From an uncultured Akkermansia sp. (GTDB lineage Bacteria; Verrucomicrobiota; Verrucomicrobiia; Verrucomicrobiales; Akkermansiaceae): a stretch of 40,647 nt of DNA. How positions within the stretch are numbered: the first letter of the stretch is position 1; each line of letters starts with the position of its first letter. The stretch spans positions 1 through 40,647 of the forward strand of contig CALXRG010000019.1 of assembly GCA_944390825.1 (NCBI GenBank), written 5' to 3'. Positions 31,439 through 40,647 of the stretch are shown one piece after another. Below the pieces are notes generated by a model, which did not search any database, was not told the DNA's origin, and saw only the letters and a list, made by a program, of their open reading frames with translations. Made by a program: the position numbers and the translations under genes.

Positions 31439-32788
31439 TCAGAGCAGCAGCTCCATCATATCCCCCATCGGCGTGGCCGGGGACAGGAAATGCTGATCCC
31501 CCTGTCCATCCATACGGCACGGCTGAGCGATCAGCAGACGCTCCTCCCGGGAGGAATCCCACGGCCGGAACCACAACTCTACTCGCGCGTTGTACGGTCT
31601 GCCGGCGATTCCGGCATGGGGAGAGCAGGCGTATGATCTAACGTAAAACACCTCAGAAGGATCCTCACTGTACCCCACGACCGGCATCGGCGCCGCGTAA
31701 AAGCGGAGGGGCACCTGGCGGTTGCGGGAGCTCTCGTAAAGACGCACAAACACGGTGCCGCACTCACCGGGGTTCACCCATGCGCCGACGACGAAGGAGC
31801 TCTCGCCCGTCAATCCACGGACGGACGTCATGCCGGCGGACGGGAGGACCCTCATACTTGCCCCGGCCCGGCGAGCTTCGGGGAGCGCTGCCGGCAGGCT
31901 GCCGCCATGTGTTTCCGACAACCGTTTCAGATAGGCTTCGAGGCGTTGCAATCCCCGGCAGTCGCGGTTGCAACGAACCCTGTACACAGCCAGGGAAACA
32001 CGCGGAGAAAACCAGTGTACGGCCGGCTCCCCGTCGTCCTGAGACCGGTTCCCCCGGTCATCACTGTCGTCCTGCTGCTGATCCTCCCGGTAAAAAGACC
32101 ATTCAAAGCAGCACAACCCAAAGGCGTTGGACTTTTCCCCGGTGCTTGCCTCCTCTCCGGTAGCCATCGGCTCCTCCGCAGCCATATACGCGGCAAAGCG
32201 CAGTTCCCCCGGCGCAGAGGAATAACCTTTCCACTCAGGTGCGGTGCTGAGGTACTGGAGAAGCTGAGCCTGATCTCCGCAGACCAGGGATGTCAGAAAA
32301 GGCAGCTTTGCTCCTACTTCAGTGCCCGTGTCAGGCGCAACCTCACCGGGACTCATCACCCCGGTATAGGGAATCATAGGGGTATCCTGAGGCTCCCGGA
32401 GCGGGAAAGAATCCTCCGCAGACACCAGCACCGGCGGCTCGGTGTCCAGGAACCAATAGAACAGAGCCCTCTCGCCTACATGATCAATGATGGAGAGAAA
32501 CAGCATATTCAGGCCAAAGCACGCCAGAAAAGCGCACAACGGCCGAATCACGAACATCAGCCAGTCCCGGGCACGCGCCGCCATAATCGCGCGGATAACA
32601 GCGTGGGCGAGCCACAAGCATACCGACGCGAGAAAAGCACCGAAGAAAACAGACGGCTGCCAGAACACTCCATACCAGCAATCCGCCAAGAGAAATAGCC
32701 CCAGATGAACAGCCCCTACGAGCAACCCCGACGCCAGCACGGAGCAGCACCGTTCATATACACGTTTACTTATGCTTCGCAACGTCAT
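31439..32788 (-). CDS. Membrane protein of unknown function (449 aa)
   Basis: The ATG at 32788 is chosen because AGGAGAG lies ten bases upstream, the best ribosome binding site in the window; the open frame runs a further 38 codons. Three hydrophobic segments occupy about residues 14-110 (VLASGLLVGAVHLGLFLLAD, FFGAFLASVCLWLAHAVI, and MFVIRPLCAFLACFGLNMLFL). The rest, about 330 residues, is a soluble domain with an acidic Gln/Asp-rich insert (EDQQQDDSDDRGN near 240-255) and many beta-like segments. I do not recognise the family. It is convergent with DUF1287 and divergent from aguB. Confidence 0.78.
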   Translation of the reverse strand: MTLRSISKRVYERCCSVLASGLLVGAVHLGLFLLADCWYGVFWQPSVFFGAFLASVCLWLAHAVIRAIMAARARDWLMFVIRPLCAFLACFGLNMLFLSIIDHVGERALFYWFLDTEPPVLVSAEDSFPLREPQDTPMIPYTGVMSPGEVAPDTGTEVGAKLPFLTSLVCGDQAQLLQYLSTAPEWKGYSSAPGELRFAAYMAAEEPMATGEEASTGEKSNAFGLCCFEWSFYREDQQQDDSDDRGNRSQDDGEPAVHWFSPRVSLAVYRVRCNRDCRGLQRLEAYLKRLSETHGGSLPAALPEARRAGASMRVLPSAGMTSVRGLTGESSFVVGAWVNPGECGTVFVRLYESSRNRQVPLRFYAAPMPVVGYSEDPSEVFYVRSYACSPHAGIAGRPYNARVELWFRPWDSSREERLLIAQPCRMDGQGDQHFLSPATPMGDMMELLL

Positions 32789-33011
32789 TCTTTTTGCTCT
32801 CCTGAGTTTCGTGTCACCTGATGCTCCTGCTCCCGAGTACAACTTGTCCACCCTCCGTGCCCACGACCCGAATCCACCGACAAACCTCACTGAAACAGCC
32901 AAGGGTCATTTACAGTCACCTTCTGCCCGAAACAAGTTTTTTTGCTGTGAGGCAATGGATTGAGGGCGGGATTTGCGTCATACGGCCCCGGCAACGCCGC
33001 GCAATCTGCGC

Positions 33012-33040
33012 TTGCAACAGCAGCAACAGCGTGATATAGT
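33012..33040 (+). promoter_or_regulatory. Putative leaderless promoter of aguB-hrpA
   Basis: TTGCAA (33012-33017, 4/6) and TATAGT (33035-33040, 5/6) are 17 bp apart. The ATG is only six bases after the -10, so +1 would coincide with the A of the start codon. Confidence 0.6.
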
Positions 33041-33046
33041 GCGCGC

Positions 33047-33901
33047 ATGCCTAAAATCGCCCTGATCCAACAACCGGCGGTTGCGAATCCCGCCGAGAAC
33101 AAGCGTCTTCACGTACAGGCCATTCGGGAAGCCGCCGCTGGAGGTGCGCAGATCGTCTGCACACAGGAAATGTGCACGACGCTCTATTTTTGCCGCACCC
33201 AGGATTGTGACCTGTTCGACAGCGCAGACCCGATCCCGGGGCCATGGACTAGCGAGCTGTGTGACCTTGCCAAAGAGCTGGGGATCGTCATCGTCGCAGC
33301 GGGATTTGAAAAACGGGCCACGGGGCTTTATCACAACACGGCGTGGGTAATCGATGCAGACGGCCGCTTCCTCGGCCTGTACCGCAAAATGCACATTCCT
33401 CAGGATCCGGGCTTTGAAGAGAAATTCTACTTCACACCCGGCGACTTGGGCTACAAGTGCTTTGAAACCCGGTATGGGCGCATCGGCGTGCTGATCTGCT
33501 GGGATCAATGGTACCCCGAAGCGGCGCGTCTCACGGCCATGGAAGGAGCAGAGATACTCTTCTACCCGACGGCAATCGGCTGGATTCCCGGTGAGGAAGA
33601 TCTTTACGAAGCCCAGCACTGCGCCTGGGAAACAGTACAGCGCGGCCACGGTGTGGCCAACGGCTGCTACGTCTGCGCCGTCAACCGCTGCGGCGTGGAA
33701 GGAGAAACAACCTTCTGGGGACAGTCCTTCGTGTCGGACTACTGCGGCCAGATCATCGCAAAAGCCCCCATCCGCGAGAGAACGATTCTCTACGCTGATA
33801 TCGATCTGACCGCACTGGAAGCCCACCGCCGCATCTGGCCTTTCTTCCGCGACCGCCGCATTGATTCCTACGCAGGCATTACGCGCCGCTGGGGAAAATG
33901 A
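33047..33901 (+). CDS. aguB: N-carbamoylputrescine amidase (nitrilase superfamily)
   Basis: Hydrolyses N-carbamoylputrescine to putrescine, CO2 and ammonia, the last step of the agmatine route to polyamines. The nitrilase-superfamily triad is visible: Glu 41 (CTQEMCTT), Lys 114 (LYRKMHIP) and Cys 151 (LICWDQWYPEAARL). The substrate-family features FYFTPGD, YPTAIGW and the C-terminal RRIDSYAGITRR are typical of AguB. At 284 aa it has the normal length. The usual partner agmatine deiminase (aguA) is not in the window. hrpA overlaps its stop by four bases (ATGA). No ribosome binding site precedes the ATG. Confidence 0.93.
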   Translation: MPKIALIQQPAVANPAENKRLHVQAIREAAAGGAQIVCTQEMCTTLYFCRTQDCDLFDSADPIPGPWTSELCDLAKELGIVIVAAGFEKRATGLYHNTAWVIDADGRFLGLYRKMHIPQDPGFEEKFYFTPGDLGYKCFETRYGRIGVLICWDQWYPEAARLTAMEGAEILFYPTAIGWIPGEEDLYEAQHCAWETVQRGHGVANGCYVCAVNRCGVEGETTFWGQSFVSDYCGQIIAKAPIRERTILYADIDLTALEAHRRIWPFFRDRRIDSYAGITRRWGK

Positions 33902-36900
33902 ACGGTTTTTCCGCCAGCCATGCTTTCTCGGATGAGCTTCTCCACAACCTGAAGAAGCTCGAACAAGAACGCGAACAAAAGGAACGCGAACAAAAGGAAC
34001 GCGATCAGAAGGGACACGAACAACCGGGACGCGGACAACGGAAGAGCGAACGCGAGCTCACCCGGAACGCGCGGGAACAACGGCCCCGCAGCATCCCAAC
34101 CCGGGAAGCCCCCACGCCTGCTTCCCGACGGGATCCGTCACATTCCACCCGCCAGCCCGCCTCATCCCCACCGACGCCGTCCCACATAACGCCACCCCGC
34201 ACCAATCCCACCAGAACAGAAACCTCCCACCCAGGCGCGCACCCCACCTTCCACTCACCCGGTGCCCCCCGTAGCACCCGTACGGAACAGGCAGCGCCCC
34301 AGCGTCATTTCCTGCCCCGGTCACCTCAGAAATCACACACGGGGCAGTCGTCCCGGCACTCGGCATCCACAACTTCCCCGGCATCCCCGGCATCCCCGGC
34401 TTCCCCGGTCCACGCATCCCGCCCCGCCCGCTCCTCCCGACGCGAGCCATCCTCCTCATCTGAGCAGAAGAACGCGCAACGGTCGCGCCGAAATGCTCAG
34501 GTAATCATCCCCGATGCTCCCGCTGAGACGCCTCACTTCCTTTACCCGGACCTTCCCATTGCACGGCACCGTCAGGAAATAGCAGATGCCCTTCGCGAAC
34601 ACCAGGTCATCATCGTCGTCGGCGAAACAGGCAGCGGCAAAACAACCCAACTGCCCAAAATCGCTCTGGAGGTGGCTGGCAAGCGACGCGGCCGGCTCGG
34701 CTGCACCCAACCGCGCCGGCTGGCCGCCGTGGCCGTCGCACGCCGCATTGCCGAGGAAGTCGGCTGCGAACTCGGAAACTATGTAGGCTACCAGGTGCGC
34801 TTCGACGACCACAGCAGCACGGAAACAAGGCTTAAGCTCATGACGGACGGCATCCTGCTGGCTGAGACACAAGCCGACCGTGACCTGAGGCAGTACCACA
34901 CCATCATCATCGATGAAGCCCACGAGCGAAGCCTCAACATCGATTTTCTGCTCGGCTACATGAAGCTGCTGCTGGAGCGCCGCCCCGACCTCAAACTCAT
35001 CATCTCGTCGGCCACCATGGACGCGGCGTCCTTTTCGGATTTCTTCCAGGGAGCCCCCGTCATCAACATCGAGGGGCGCACCTACCATGTAGACTTCCAC
35101 TACATGCCCCCGCGCTCGGATGATGAGGAAATTGAGGAACACGTCGTGCGTGCCGTCACCTGGCTGAGCAGCTACGACGATAAAGGCGACGTCCTGGTAT
35201 TCCTCCCGGGGGAACGGGAAATCCGCGACTGTGCGGATGCCCTGGTCGCGCAAGATCTGCCCCACACCGATATCCTGCCACTGTTCGCCCGGCTGGGGCT
35301 TGGCGAACAGCAGCGCATCTTCCACCCGGCCAGGGGACGCCGCCGCATTGTACTGGCCACCAACGTCGCCGAGACATCGCTGACCATCCCGGGGATTATC
35401 TACGTCATCGACAGCGGGCTTGCCCGCGTTTCCCGCTACCTGCCGGGTCGCCAGATCCAACGGCTTCAGGTGGAGCCCATCTCGCAGGCAAGCGCACGCC
35501 AGCGGGCAGGCCGGTGCGGTCGTGTGACCGAGGGTGTGTGCCTCCGGCTGTACTCAGAAGAAGACTTCAACAACCGGGAAGCCTTCACCGACCCGGAAAT
35601 CCGCCGCAGCGCCCTCGCCGGAGTCATTCTGCGCATGGCTGACCTGCACCTGCCGCCGCTGGGGGAATTTCCCCTGCCGGATCCCCCCAGTCCGCGCCTG
35701 ATCAATGAAGGCTACAAAACCCTGCGGGAAATTGGTGCTCTGGATCGCCACAAAGAACTCACAGAGACAGGCCGCAACCTGGCGCGACTGCCGTTGGATC
35801 CGCGACTGGGCCGCATGCTGCTGGAGGCTCACCACGAGCAGGCCCTGCCGGAGCTGCTCGTGATTGTAGCGGGGCTGAGCATCATGGATCCGCGGGAACG
35901 CCCCGCAGAACAAGCCGCCCAGGCGGATCAGGCCCACGCCCAGTGGCGCCATGAAGACAGCGACTTTCTTTCCATGCTCCAGCTCTGGAGGGCCGCCATG
36001 GAATGGAGCGACGGCAAGGGGCTGCGACGCAATGCGCTGCGCAAGTGGTGCAGTAAAAACTTTCTGCATTTCCTGCGGATGGTTGAGTGGCACAATCTTG
36101 TCCGGGATTTGGAGGACGCTCTGCGCGACACTCTGCGCTGGCGCATCCCTGAATTGCCACCGCCGGATCAGCAAGCCACGCCGGAGCGGATCCACCGCTC
36201 GATACTGGCCGGCGTTCCCCTGCAAATCGGCATATGGAGACCGGAGGACAAAGTCTACCGCGGTGCAGGCGGGCGCGACTTTGCCGTTTTCCCGGGCTCG
36301 GCGCTGTTCCGGCGCAGCAAGAGGGCGGATTGGCTCATGGGGTCGGAACTGGTGGAAACCAGCCGTCTGTGGATGCGCCGCGCCGCCACTCTGGATCCCG
36401 CATGGGTTGAGCAGGTCGCTCCCCAGCTCTGCGCCCACCATGCCTATGATCCCGCCTGGGACAGAGAATCCGGCCAGGTCTTTGCCAAAGAGAGGGTCAC
36501 CTGTGGCGGGCTGACCATCATAGACGGCCGCCGCATCAGTTACGCCCGCTGCAATCCTGCTGCGGCCCGTGACATCATGATCCGCGACGGCATCCTGGCA
36601 CAGGACATGAAGCACCCTGCCCCATACCTCCAACACCTTGCCGACATGCGGGAAGAAGTCCGCGTGATCGAATCCAAGCTGCGCCGCCGCGATCTCATCT
36701 GGTGTGAAGAAGGAGTGTACCGTTTTTTTGATGAGAAGATTCCCCGCGACATCTGCTCCGAGAAGGCTCTGCTCACCTGGCGCCGTCAGGTCGAAGCCAA
36801 GCAACCGGATGCGCTGTATGTGCCCCGAGACTGCTGCGTCTACCCCGGCGAGGATGACGCGCCGGCCGCCCTCTACCCTGATACCATCAGCATCGCAGGC

Positions 36901-38235
36901 GAGACATACTCCGTCTACTACTGCCACGCCCCCGGGGAAGAGGACGATGGCGTCACGCTGGGAATCCACATCGACCAGCTGGCTGATTTTCCTGACTGGC
37001 TGCCTGGCTGGGGTGTCCCGGCCCACTTGGCGGAGCGCACGGAGCTTCTCCTGCGCACCCTGCCCAAGGATCTGAGACAATTCATCATGCCGCTGGCGGA
37101 AGCGGCGGATGATTTTGCGCAACTCTGGCAAGACCGTCAACCTGATGGACCGCTCGATCAGGCTCTGGCCGAATTCGTCAGACAACGAAGCGGCAAATTC
37201 TGCAACGCCAGCCAATTCGAGTGGCACAAGCTGCCTCCCGAACTCATCACCAAGCTCTGGGTCTGCGATGACCGCGGACAGGAGCTCGCCTTCGGGACCG
37301 CTGCGCAGCCCCTCCGCGAAGCCTTGGACGACTACCGGCTCAAACGCTTTCACAAGAAAGCCGCCCGCAGCTTCTCCACCACCCCCATGACCCGCTGGGA
37401 CTGCGGAGACCTCCCGGAAACCGTGGACATCGGCTCCGGCACGGGCTACCCCGCACTGACCGATGACGGGGAGCGCGTGAGCCTCCACCTCTTCCCCACC
37501 GCCGACGAAGCGCAACACGCCCACCGCTTCGGCGTGAGGCGCCTGGCTCTGCTCCGGCACGGCGACTTCATCAGCAGTCTGCGGAAAAAACTCCCCATCC
37601 GCAGCCTGGAAGCCAAGCTTGCCATCACCACGCTGGGGACTGCCCCCAAGTACAACGTCACCGACACACTGTATGCAGCCATGGACGCGTCGCTGGAACC
37701 CCTGCCGCGAACGGCAGAAGACTTCCGCGCGGCCTGCGAACGCATGCGTGAAAGTGTATATGACCGGATCGCCGGCCCACTCAGCAAACTCTGGGAACTT
37801 CTGGCCGCCACCCACCAGTCGCTGCACGAATACATCCTCACCGCTGGACAGGACCGGCACGCAGCAATCATTGCCGAAGACCTGCAGCATCAGTGGGCCT
37901 GGCTGACGCGTCCCTGGTTTCTCAGCTCAGTGCCACCCGCCTGCACCGGCGAACTTCCCCGCTTCCTGCGGGGGCTCCAGGAACGCCTCCGCCGCATCCG
38001 GGAACAGCCTGCCGTCCGTGAGCTGGAGCGCATCGAATCGCTCAGCGCCGTCGTCCCCGCGCTCTTCCGCGAGCAGTGGGACCAGCACCCGCATTCCCCC
38101 GTCTGGCTCGACATGGGGCAGATGGTGCAGGAATACAGGCTCAGCATCTTCGCCCCTGCGCTCGCCATCAAAGGCCGGGCCTCCCGGAAAAAGCTGGAAA
38201 CCCTTGCCGATCAGCTTCACCGCCAACCGCGGTGA
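33898..38235 (+). CDS. hrpA: ATP-dependent RNA helicase HrpA (DEAH box), with extended N-terminus (1445 aa)
   Basis: A DEAH/RHA helicase; HrpA in other bacteria acts on mRNA and stalled ribosomes. Motifs: VVGETGSGKTTQLPK with Walker A near 242-249, CTQPRRLAAVAVARRIAEE, DEAH at 339-342, SSATMD, and QRAGRCGR. An HA2/OB-like region follows, and the long C-terminal DUF3418 domain fills about 900-1440. The first 200 residues are an unusual low-complexity extension: a coiled, EQKER-type charged repeat (about 20-50) and then a Pro/Ser/Arg/His-rich, probably disordered stretch with SPASPASPASP. The start overlaps aguB by four bases, suggesting translational coupling. Typical HrpA is about 1300 aa, and the extra length is all N-terminal. 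Confidence 0.95.
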   Translation: MNGFSASHAFSDELLHNLKKLEQEREQKEREQKERDQKGHEQPGRGQRKSERELTRNAREQRPRSIPTREAPTPASRRDPSHSTRQPASSPPTPSHITPPRTNPTRTETSHPGAHPTFHSPGAPRSTRTEQAAPQRHFLPRSPQKSHTGQSSRHSASTTSPASPASPASPVHASRPARSSRREPSSSSEQKNAQRSRRNAQVIIPDAPAETPHFLYPDLPIARHRQEIADALREHQVIIVVGETGSGKTTQLPKIALEVAGKRRGRLGCTQPRRLAAVAVARRIAEEVGCELGNYVGYQVRFDDHSSTETRLKLMTDGILLAETQADRDLRQYHTIIIDEAHERSLNIDFLLGYMKLLLERRPDLKLIISSATMDAASFSDFFQGAPVINIEGRTYHVDFHYMPPRSDDEEIEEHVVRAVTWLSSYDDKGDVLVFLPGEREIRDCADALVAQDLPHTDILPLFARLGLGEQQRIFHPARGRRRIVLATNVAETSLTIPGIIYVIDSGLARVSRYLPGRQIQRLQVEPISQASARQRAGRCGRVTEGVCLRLYSEEDFNNREAFTDPEIRRSALAGVILRMADLHLPPLGEFPLPDPPSPRLINEGYKTLREIGALDRHKELTETGRNLARLPLDPRLGRMLLEAHHEQALPELLVIVAGLSIMDPRERPAEQAAQADQAHAQWRHEDSDFLSMLQLWRAAMEWSDGKGLRRNALRKWCSKNFLHFLRMVEWHNLVRDLEDALRDTLRWRIPELPPPDQQATPERIHRSILAGVPLQIGIWRPEDKVYRGAGGRDFAVFPGSALFRRSKRADWLMGSELVETSRLWMRRAATLDPAWVEQVAPQLCAHHAYDPAWDRESGQVFAKERVTCGGLTIIDGRRISYARCNPAAARDIMIRDGILAQDMKHPAPYLQHLADMREEVRVIESKLRRRDLIWCEEGVYRFFDEKIPRDICSEKALLTWRRQVEAKQPDALYVPRDCCVYPGEDDAPAALYPDTISIAGETYSVYYCHAPGEEDDGVTLGIHIDQLADFPDWLPGWGVPAHLAERTELLLRTLPKDLRQFIMPLAEAADDFAQLWQDRQPDGPLDQALAEFVRQRSGKFCNASQFEWHKLPPELITKLWVCDDRGQELAFGTAAQPLREALDDYRLKRFHKKAARSFSTTPMTRWDCGDLPETVDIGSGTGYPALTDDGERVSLHLFPTADEAQHAHRFGVRRLALLRHGDFISSLRKKLPIRSLEAKLAITTLGTAPKYNVTDTLYAAMDASLEPLPRTAEDFRAACERMRESVYDRIAGPLSKLWELLAATHQSLHEYILTAGQDRHAAIIAEDLQHQWAWLTRPWFLSSVPPACTGELPRFLRGLQERLRRIREQPAVRELERIESLSAVVPALFREQWDQHPHSPVWLDMGQMVQEYRLSIFAPALAIKGRASRKKLETLADQLHRQPR
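33971..34030. repeat. 15-bp tandem repeat inside hrpA
   Basis: GCGAACAAAAGGAAC occurs twice exactly (33971-33985 and 33986-34000), followed by two diverged copies to 34030. An earlier imperfect unit (GAACAAGAAC) precedes them. The unit is five codons (REQKE-type), so copy-number change would alter the charged N-terminal repeat without a frameshift. Confidence 0.9.
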
Positions 38236-38250
38236 GACGAGAATAGCAAC

Positions 38251-38279
38251 TTGACTAACAAGCCAGCTTTTCATACAAT
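38251..38279 (+). promoter_or_regulatory. Sigma70 promoter of gmd-fcl
   Basis: TTGACT (38251-38256) and TACAAT (38274-38279) are 17 bp apart. Transcription would start near 38286, giving a leader of about 30 nt. It rules out the in-frame TTG at 38251 as the gmd start and favours the ATG at 38317. Confidence 0.8.
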
Positions 38280-38316
38280 ACCCGAGAAGCCGACACAAAC
38301 AGCAAGTTCACCGATT

Positions 38317-39381
38317 ATGAAAAAAATTGCCCTCATCACTGGTATCACGGGCCAGGACGGATCTTTCCTGGCTGAGTTTCTGCTCGAAAAAGGTTATGAA
38401 GTCCACGGCATCATCCGCCGCTCCTCCTCCTTCAACACCGGGCGAATCGAGCACCTCTACCTCGACGAATGGGTGAGGGACATGAAAAAAAGCCGCCTGA
38501 TCAACCTGCACTATGGCGACATGACCGATTCGTCATCACTGATTCGCATCCTCCAGCAAGTGCAGCCCACCGAGATCTATAACCTCGCCGCGCAAAGCCA
38601 CGTCAAGGTCAGCTTTGACGTGCCGGAATACACCGCAGAAACAGACGCCGTGGGCACGCTCCGCATTCTCGAAGCCGTCCGCATCCTCGGCATGGAAAAG
38701 AGCTGCCGCATCTACCAGGCCTCCACCTCCGAACTCTTCGGCCTTGTCCAGGAAATCCCGCAGAAGGAAACAACCCCCTTCTACCCGCGTTCACCCTACG
38801 GTGTGGCCAAACAGTACGGCTTCTGGATTACCAAAAACTATCGGGAATCCTACGGCATGTTCGCCGTCAACGGCATTCTGTTCAACCACGAAAGCGAGCG
38901 GCGCGGTGAAAACTTTGTGACCCGCAAAATCACACTGGCAGCTGCCCGCATCATGCAGGGGATGCAGGACAAACTCTACATGGGCAACCTTGATGCCCGG
39001 CGAGATTGGGGATACGCGCGCGACTACGTGGAATGCATGTGGCTCATCCTCCAGCACGACAAGCCGGAAGACTTCGTGATTGCAACAGGTGAAATGCACA
39101 CCGTGAGAGAATTCTGCACCAAAGCCTTCAAGGAAGCCGGCATGGAGCTGCGGTGGGAAGGTCAGGGAATTGATGAAAAAGGCATTGACGCTGCAACCGG
39201 GCGGGTCATCGTCGAAGTCGATCCCAAGTACTTCCGTCCGTCCGAGGTAGAACAACTTCTCGGGGATCCGACCAAAGCCCGTACCCAGCTCGGCTGGAAT
39301 CCAACCAAGACCTCCTTTGACGAGCTGGTCAGGATCATGGTAAAGCACGACATGGAGTACGTGCGCAAAACAGTACGCTAA
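38317..39381 (+). CDS. gmd: GDP-mannose 4,6-dehydratase
   Basis: Converts GDP-D-mannose to GDP-4-keto-6-deoxy-D-mannose, the first step toward GDP-L-fucose. It is an extended short-chain dehydrogenase/reductase: the NADP-binding loop [17 protein letters not shown] (about 7-23), then [35 protein letters not shown], and the catalytic pair Tyr 161/Lys 165 in SPYGVAK. The later [16 protein letters not shown] and [10 protein letters not shown] segments are diagnostic of Gmd. The start is the ATG at 38317 (MKKIALITG), which gives 354 aa, close to the usual length. fcl begins 12 bp after its stop. Confidence 0.97.
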   Translation: MKKIALITGITGQDGSFLAEFLLEKGYEVHGIIRRSSSFNTGRIEHLYLDEWVRDMKKSRLINLHYGDMTDSSSLIRILQQVQPTEIYNLAAQSHVKVSFDVPEYTAETDAVGTLRILEAVRILGMEKSCRIYQASTSELFGLVQEIPQKETTPFYPRSPYGVAKQYGFWITKNYRESYGMFAVNGILFNHESERRGENFVTRKITLAAARIMQGMQDKLYMGNLDARRDWGYARDYVECMWLILQHDKPEDFVIATGEMHTVREFCTKAFKEAGMELRWEGQGIDEKGIDAATGRVIVEVDPKYFRPSEVEQLLGDPTKARTQLGWNPTKTSFDELVRIMVKHDMEYVRKTVR

Positions 39382-39393
39382 CATCCCGGCACC

Positions 39394-40485
39394 ATGGAAC
39401 ACAATGCAAGAATCTACGTAGCAGGGCACCGCGGCCTTGTTGGCTCAGCCATCTGGCGCAATCTGGAAAGCCGTGGCTACACCCACCTCATAGGCCGCAG
39501 CCACGACAAGCTCGATTTGCTGGATGGAGTAGCAGTACGCGAGTTTTTCGACGCCGAGCAGCCGGAGTACGTGATCCTGGCAGCGGCACACGTAGGCGGC
39601 ATCATGGCGAACAACCGCTACCGCGCCGACTTCATCTACAACAACCTGCAAATCCAGCAAAACGTCATCGGAGAATCCTTCCGCCACGGAGTCAGGAAGC
39701 TCCTTTTCCTGGGCAGCACCTGCATCTACCCGCGCGAAGCCCCGCAACCGATGAAAGAAGATGTCCTGCTGACCGCTCCGCTCGAATACACCAACGAGCC
39801 CTACGCCCTGGCCAAAATCGCCGGGCTGCGCATGTGCGAGAGCTTCAACCTGCAATACGGCACCAACTACATCGCCGTCATGCCCACGAATCTCTACGGC
39901 CCCAATGACAACTTCGACCTAGTCAACAGCCACGTCCTGCCCGCCATGATCCGCAAAGCGCATCTTGCCCGCTGCCTCAACGAAGGCAACGAAGAAGCCC
40001 TGCGCCGCGACCTGGCCTGCCGCCCCATCCCGGGCTGCACCCACACCGACAGCATGGCGAAAATGACCGAAGCCCTTGCCGCCTTTGGCATCTATCCCGA
40101 CCGGCTGGAACTCTGGGGCACCGGCACCCCCCTGCGCGAGTTTCTGTGGAGTGAAGACATGGCAGACGCCTGTATTCACATCATGAACAAGGTAGACTTT
40201 ACCGATCTGGCAGGCAGCGGGCCCCAGGTACGCAACTGCCACATCAACATCGGCTCCGGCAAGGAACTTTCCATCGGGGACTTGGCACGACTGGCCGTCA
40301 AAGCCACCGGGTTCCGCGGAGAACTCGCCTTTGACGCATCCAAACCGGATGGCACCATGCGCAAACTGACCGACGTCACCAAACTGCATGCCCTCGGCTG
40401 GAAACACAGCGTCGAGATCGAAGATGGCGTACCGCGCCTCTACGACTGGTACCTCAACAACCTGACCGACCGGATGCGCGGCTAA
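39394..40485 (+). CDS. fcl: GDP-L-fucose synthase
   Basis: Completes GDP-L-fucose synthesis by epimerising and reducing the Gmd product with NADPH. Features: the nucleotide loop [16 protein letters not shown] (9-24), [29 protein letters not shown], and the catalytic Tyr 137/Lys 141 in [21 protein letters not shown] and [10 protein letters not shown] are hallmarks of Fcl/WcaG. At 363 aa it is about 40 residues longer than the E. coli enzyme because of an insertion around 195-230, as in Bacteroides-type enzymes. It overlaps no other gene, and a hairpin lies about 95 bp downstream. With gmd it forms a two-gene fucose-donor operon. Confidence 0.97.
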   Translation: MEHNARIYVAGHRGLVGSAIWRNLESRGYTHLIGRSHDKLDLLDGVAVREFFDAEQPEYVILAAAHVGGIMANNRYRADFIYNNLQIQQNVIGESFRHGVRKLLFLGSTCIYPREAPQPMKEDVLLTAPLEYTNEPYALAKIAGLRMCESFNLQYGTNYIAVMPTNLYGPNDNFDLVNSHVLPAMIRKAHLARCLNEGNEEALRRDLACRPIPGCTHTDSMAKMTEALAAFGIYPDRLELWGTGTPLREFLWSEDMADACIHIMNKVDFTDLAGSGPQVRNCHINIGSGKELSIGDLARLAVKATGFRGELAFDASKPDGTMRKLTDVTKLHALGWKHSVEIEDGVPRLYDWYLNNLTDRMRG

Positions 40486-40537
40486 GCACAACCAGCACCA
40501 AGGCCCCATTCATCCGTCACACGAACCCCGACCCTTT

Positions 40538-40570
40538 CCCGAAGCTCAGCCTTCCCCGAAGCTCAGCCTT
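40538..40570. repeat. Two copies of a 17-bp direct repeat after fcl
   Basis: CCCGAAGCTCAGCCTT is found at 40538-40553 and 40555-40570. It lies between the fcl stop and the hairpin at 40581. Confidence 0.85.
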
Positions 40571-40580
40571 TTCGTAAGCA

Positions 40581-40627
40581 CTCAACGAGCTCACCTCCCT
40601 GATGGAGGGGCGAGCTCGTCGCTTGAG
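40581..40627. terminator. Long imperfect hairpin downstream of fcl
   Basis: CTCAA (40581-40585) pairs with TTGAG (40623-40627). CGAGCTC pairs with GAGCTCG, and CCTCC pairs with GGAGG around CTGAT, with internal bulges. There is no T-run. It is probably the 3' end of the gmd-fcl transcript, but the downstream gene is outside the window. Confidence 0.5.
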
Positions 40628-40647
40628 TTGATATCGGGCTTGTGGAT

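Noticed and set aside
35554..37890. 778-codon minus-strand open frame
   Set aside because: It is entirely antisense to hrpA, whose motifs and length are clear; composition is that of a shadow frame.

Overview
This is a GC-rich bacterial chromosomal segment. It carries core genes (dnaE, proS, rimO, hrpA), two lipoproteins with classic lipoboxes and a periplasmic-type DUF1287 protein, so the host is probably Gram-negative. There is no rRNA to place it. The eukaryote/archaeal-like short ProS, frequent leaderless-looking starts and many unrecognised secreted or membrane proteins would suit a Verrucomicrobiota-like (PVC) bacterium, but this is inference only.

Layout. Positions 1-85 are an 8-bp tandem repeat, followed by a large unrecognised exported protein, a PAS-PAS-SpoIIE phosphatase and a conserved-looking cytoplasmic protein with a low-complexity tail. 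Positions 6676-8964 are bounded by two inverted, diverged copies of an IS66-type end. Each copy has the terminal repeat plus the start of tnpB, and together they enclose two lipoprotein genes. Positions 9321-17092 look like a defence island: a GIY-YIG-type nuclease, a radical-SAM-like protein paired with a TcmP-like partner (both visibly AT-rich), and a single-chain Type ISP restriction-modification enzyme whose probable target-recognition region is also AT-rich.

From 17300 the segment returns to housekeeping genes: proS-rimO on the minus strand, a divergent OafA-type acyltransferase with an SGNH domain, then dnaE followed by a membrane-anchored, divergent serpin. A gene-poor 0.9 kb follows. 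Next is a compact ABC-ATPase plus PD-(D/E)XK nuclease pair (28813-30758), which I regard as the best candidate for an undescribed defence-like system, then a DUF1287 protein and a convergent membrane protein of unknown function. The window ends with aguB-hrpA (4-bp overlap) and gmd-fcl, the two steps from GDP-mannose to GDP-L-fucose.

Regulation. Several genes have a readable sigma70-type promoter (TTGACT/TTGACA, 16-17 bp spacer, TACAAT/TATAAT). In five cases the -10 box ends only 6-11 bp before the start codon and there is generally no Shine-Dalgarno sequence, which suggests leaderless or near-leaderless mRNAs. The AT-rich TcmP gene instead has a normal ribosome binding site. All functional calls come from reading motifs; no searches were run.
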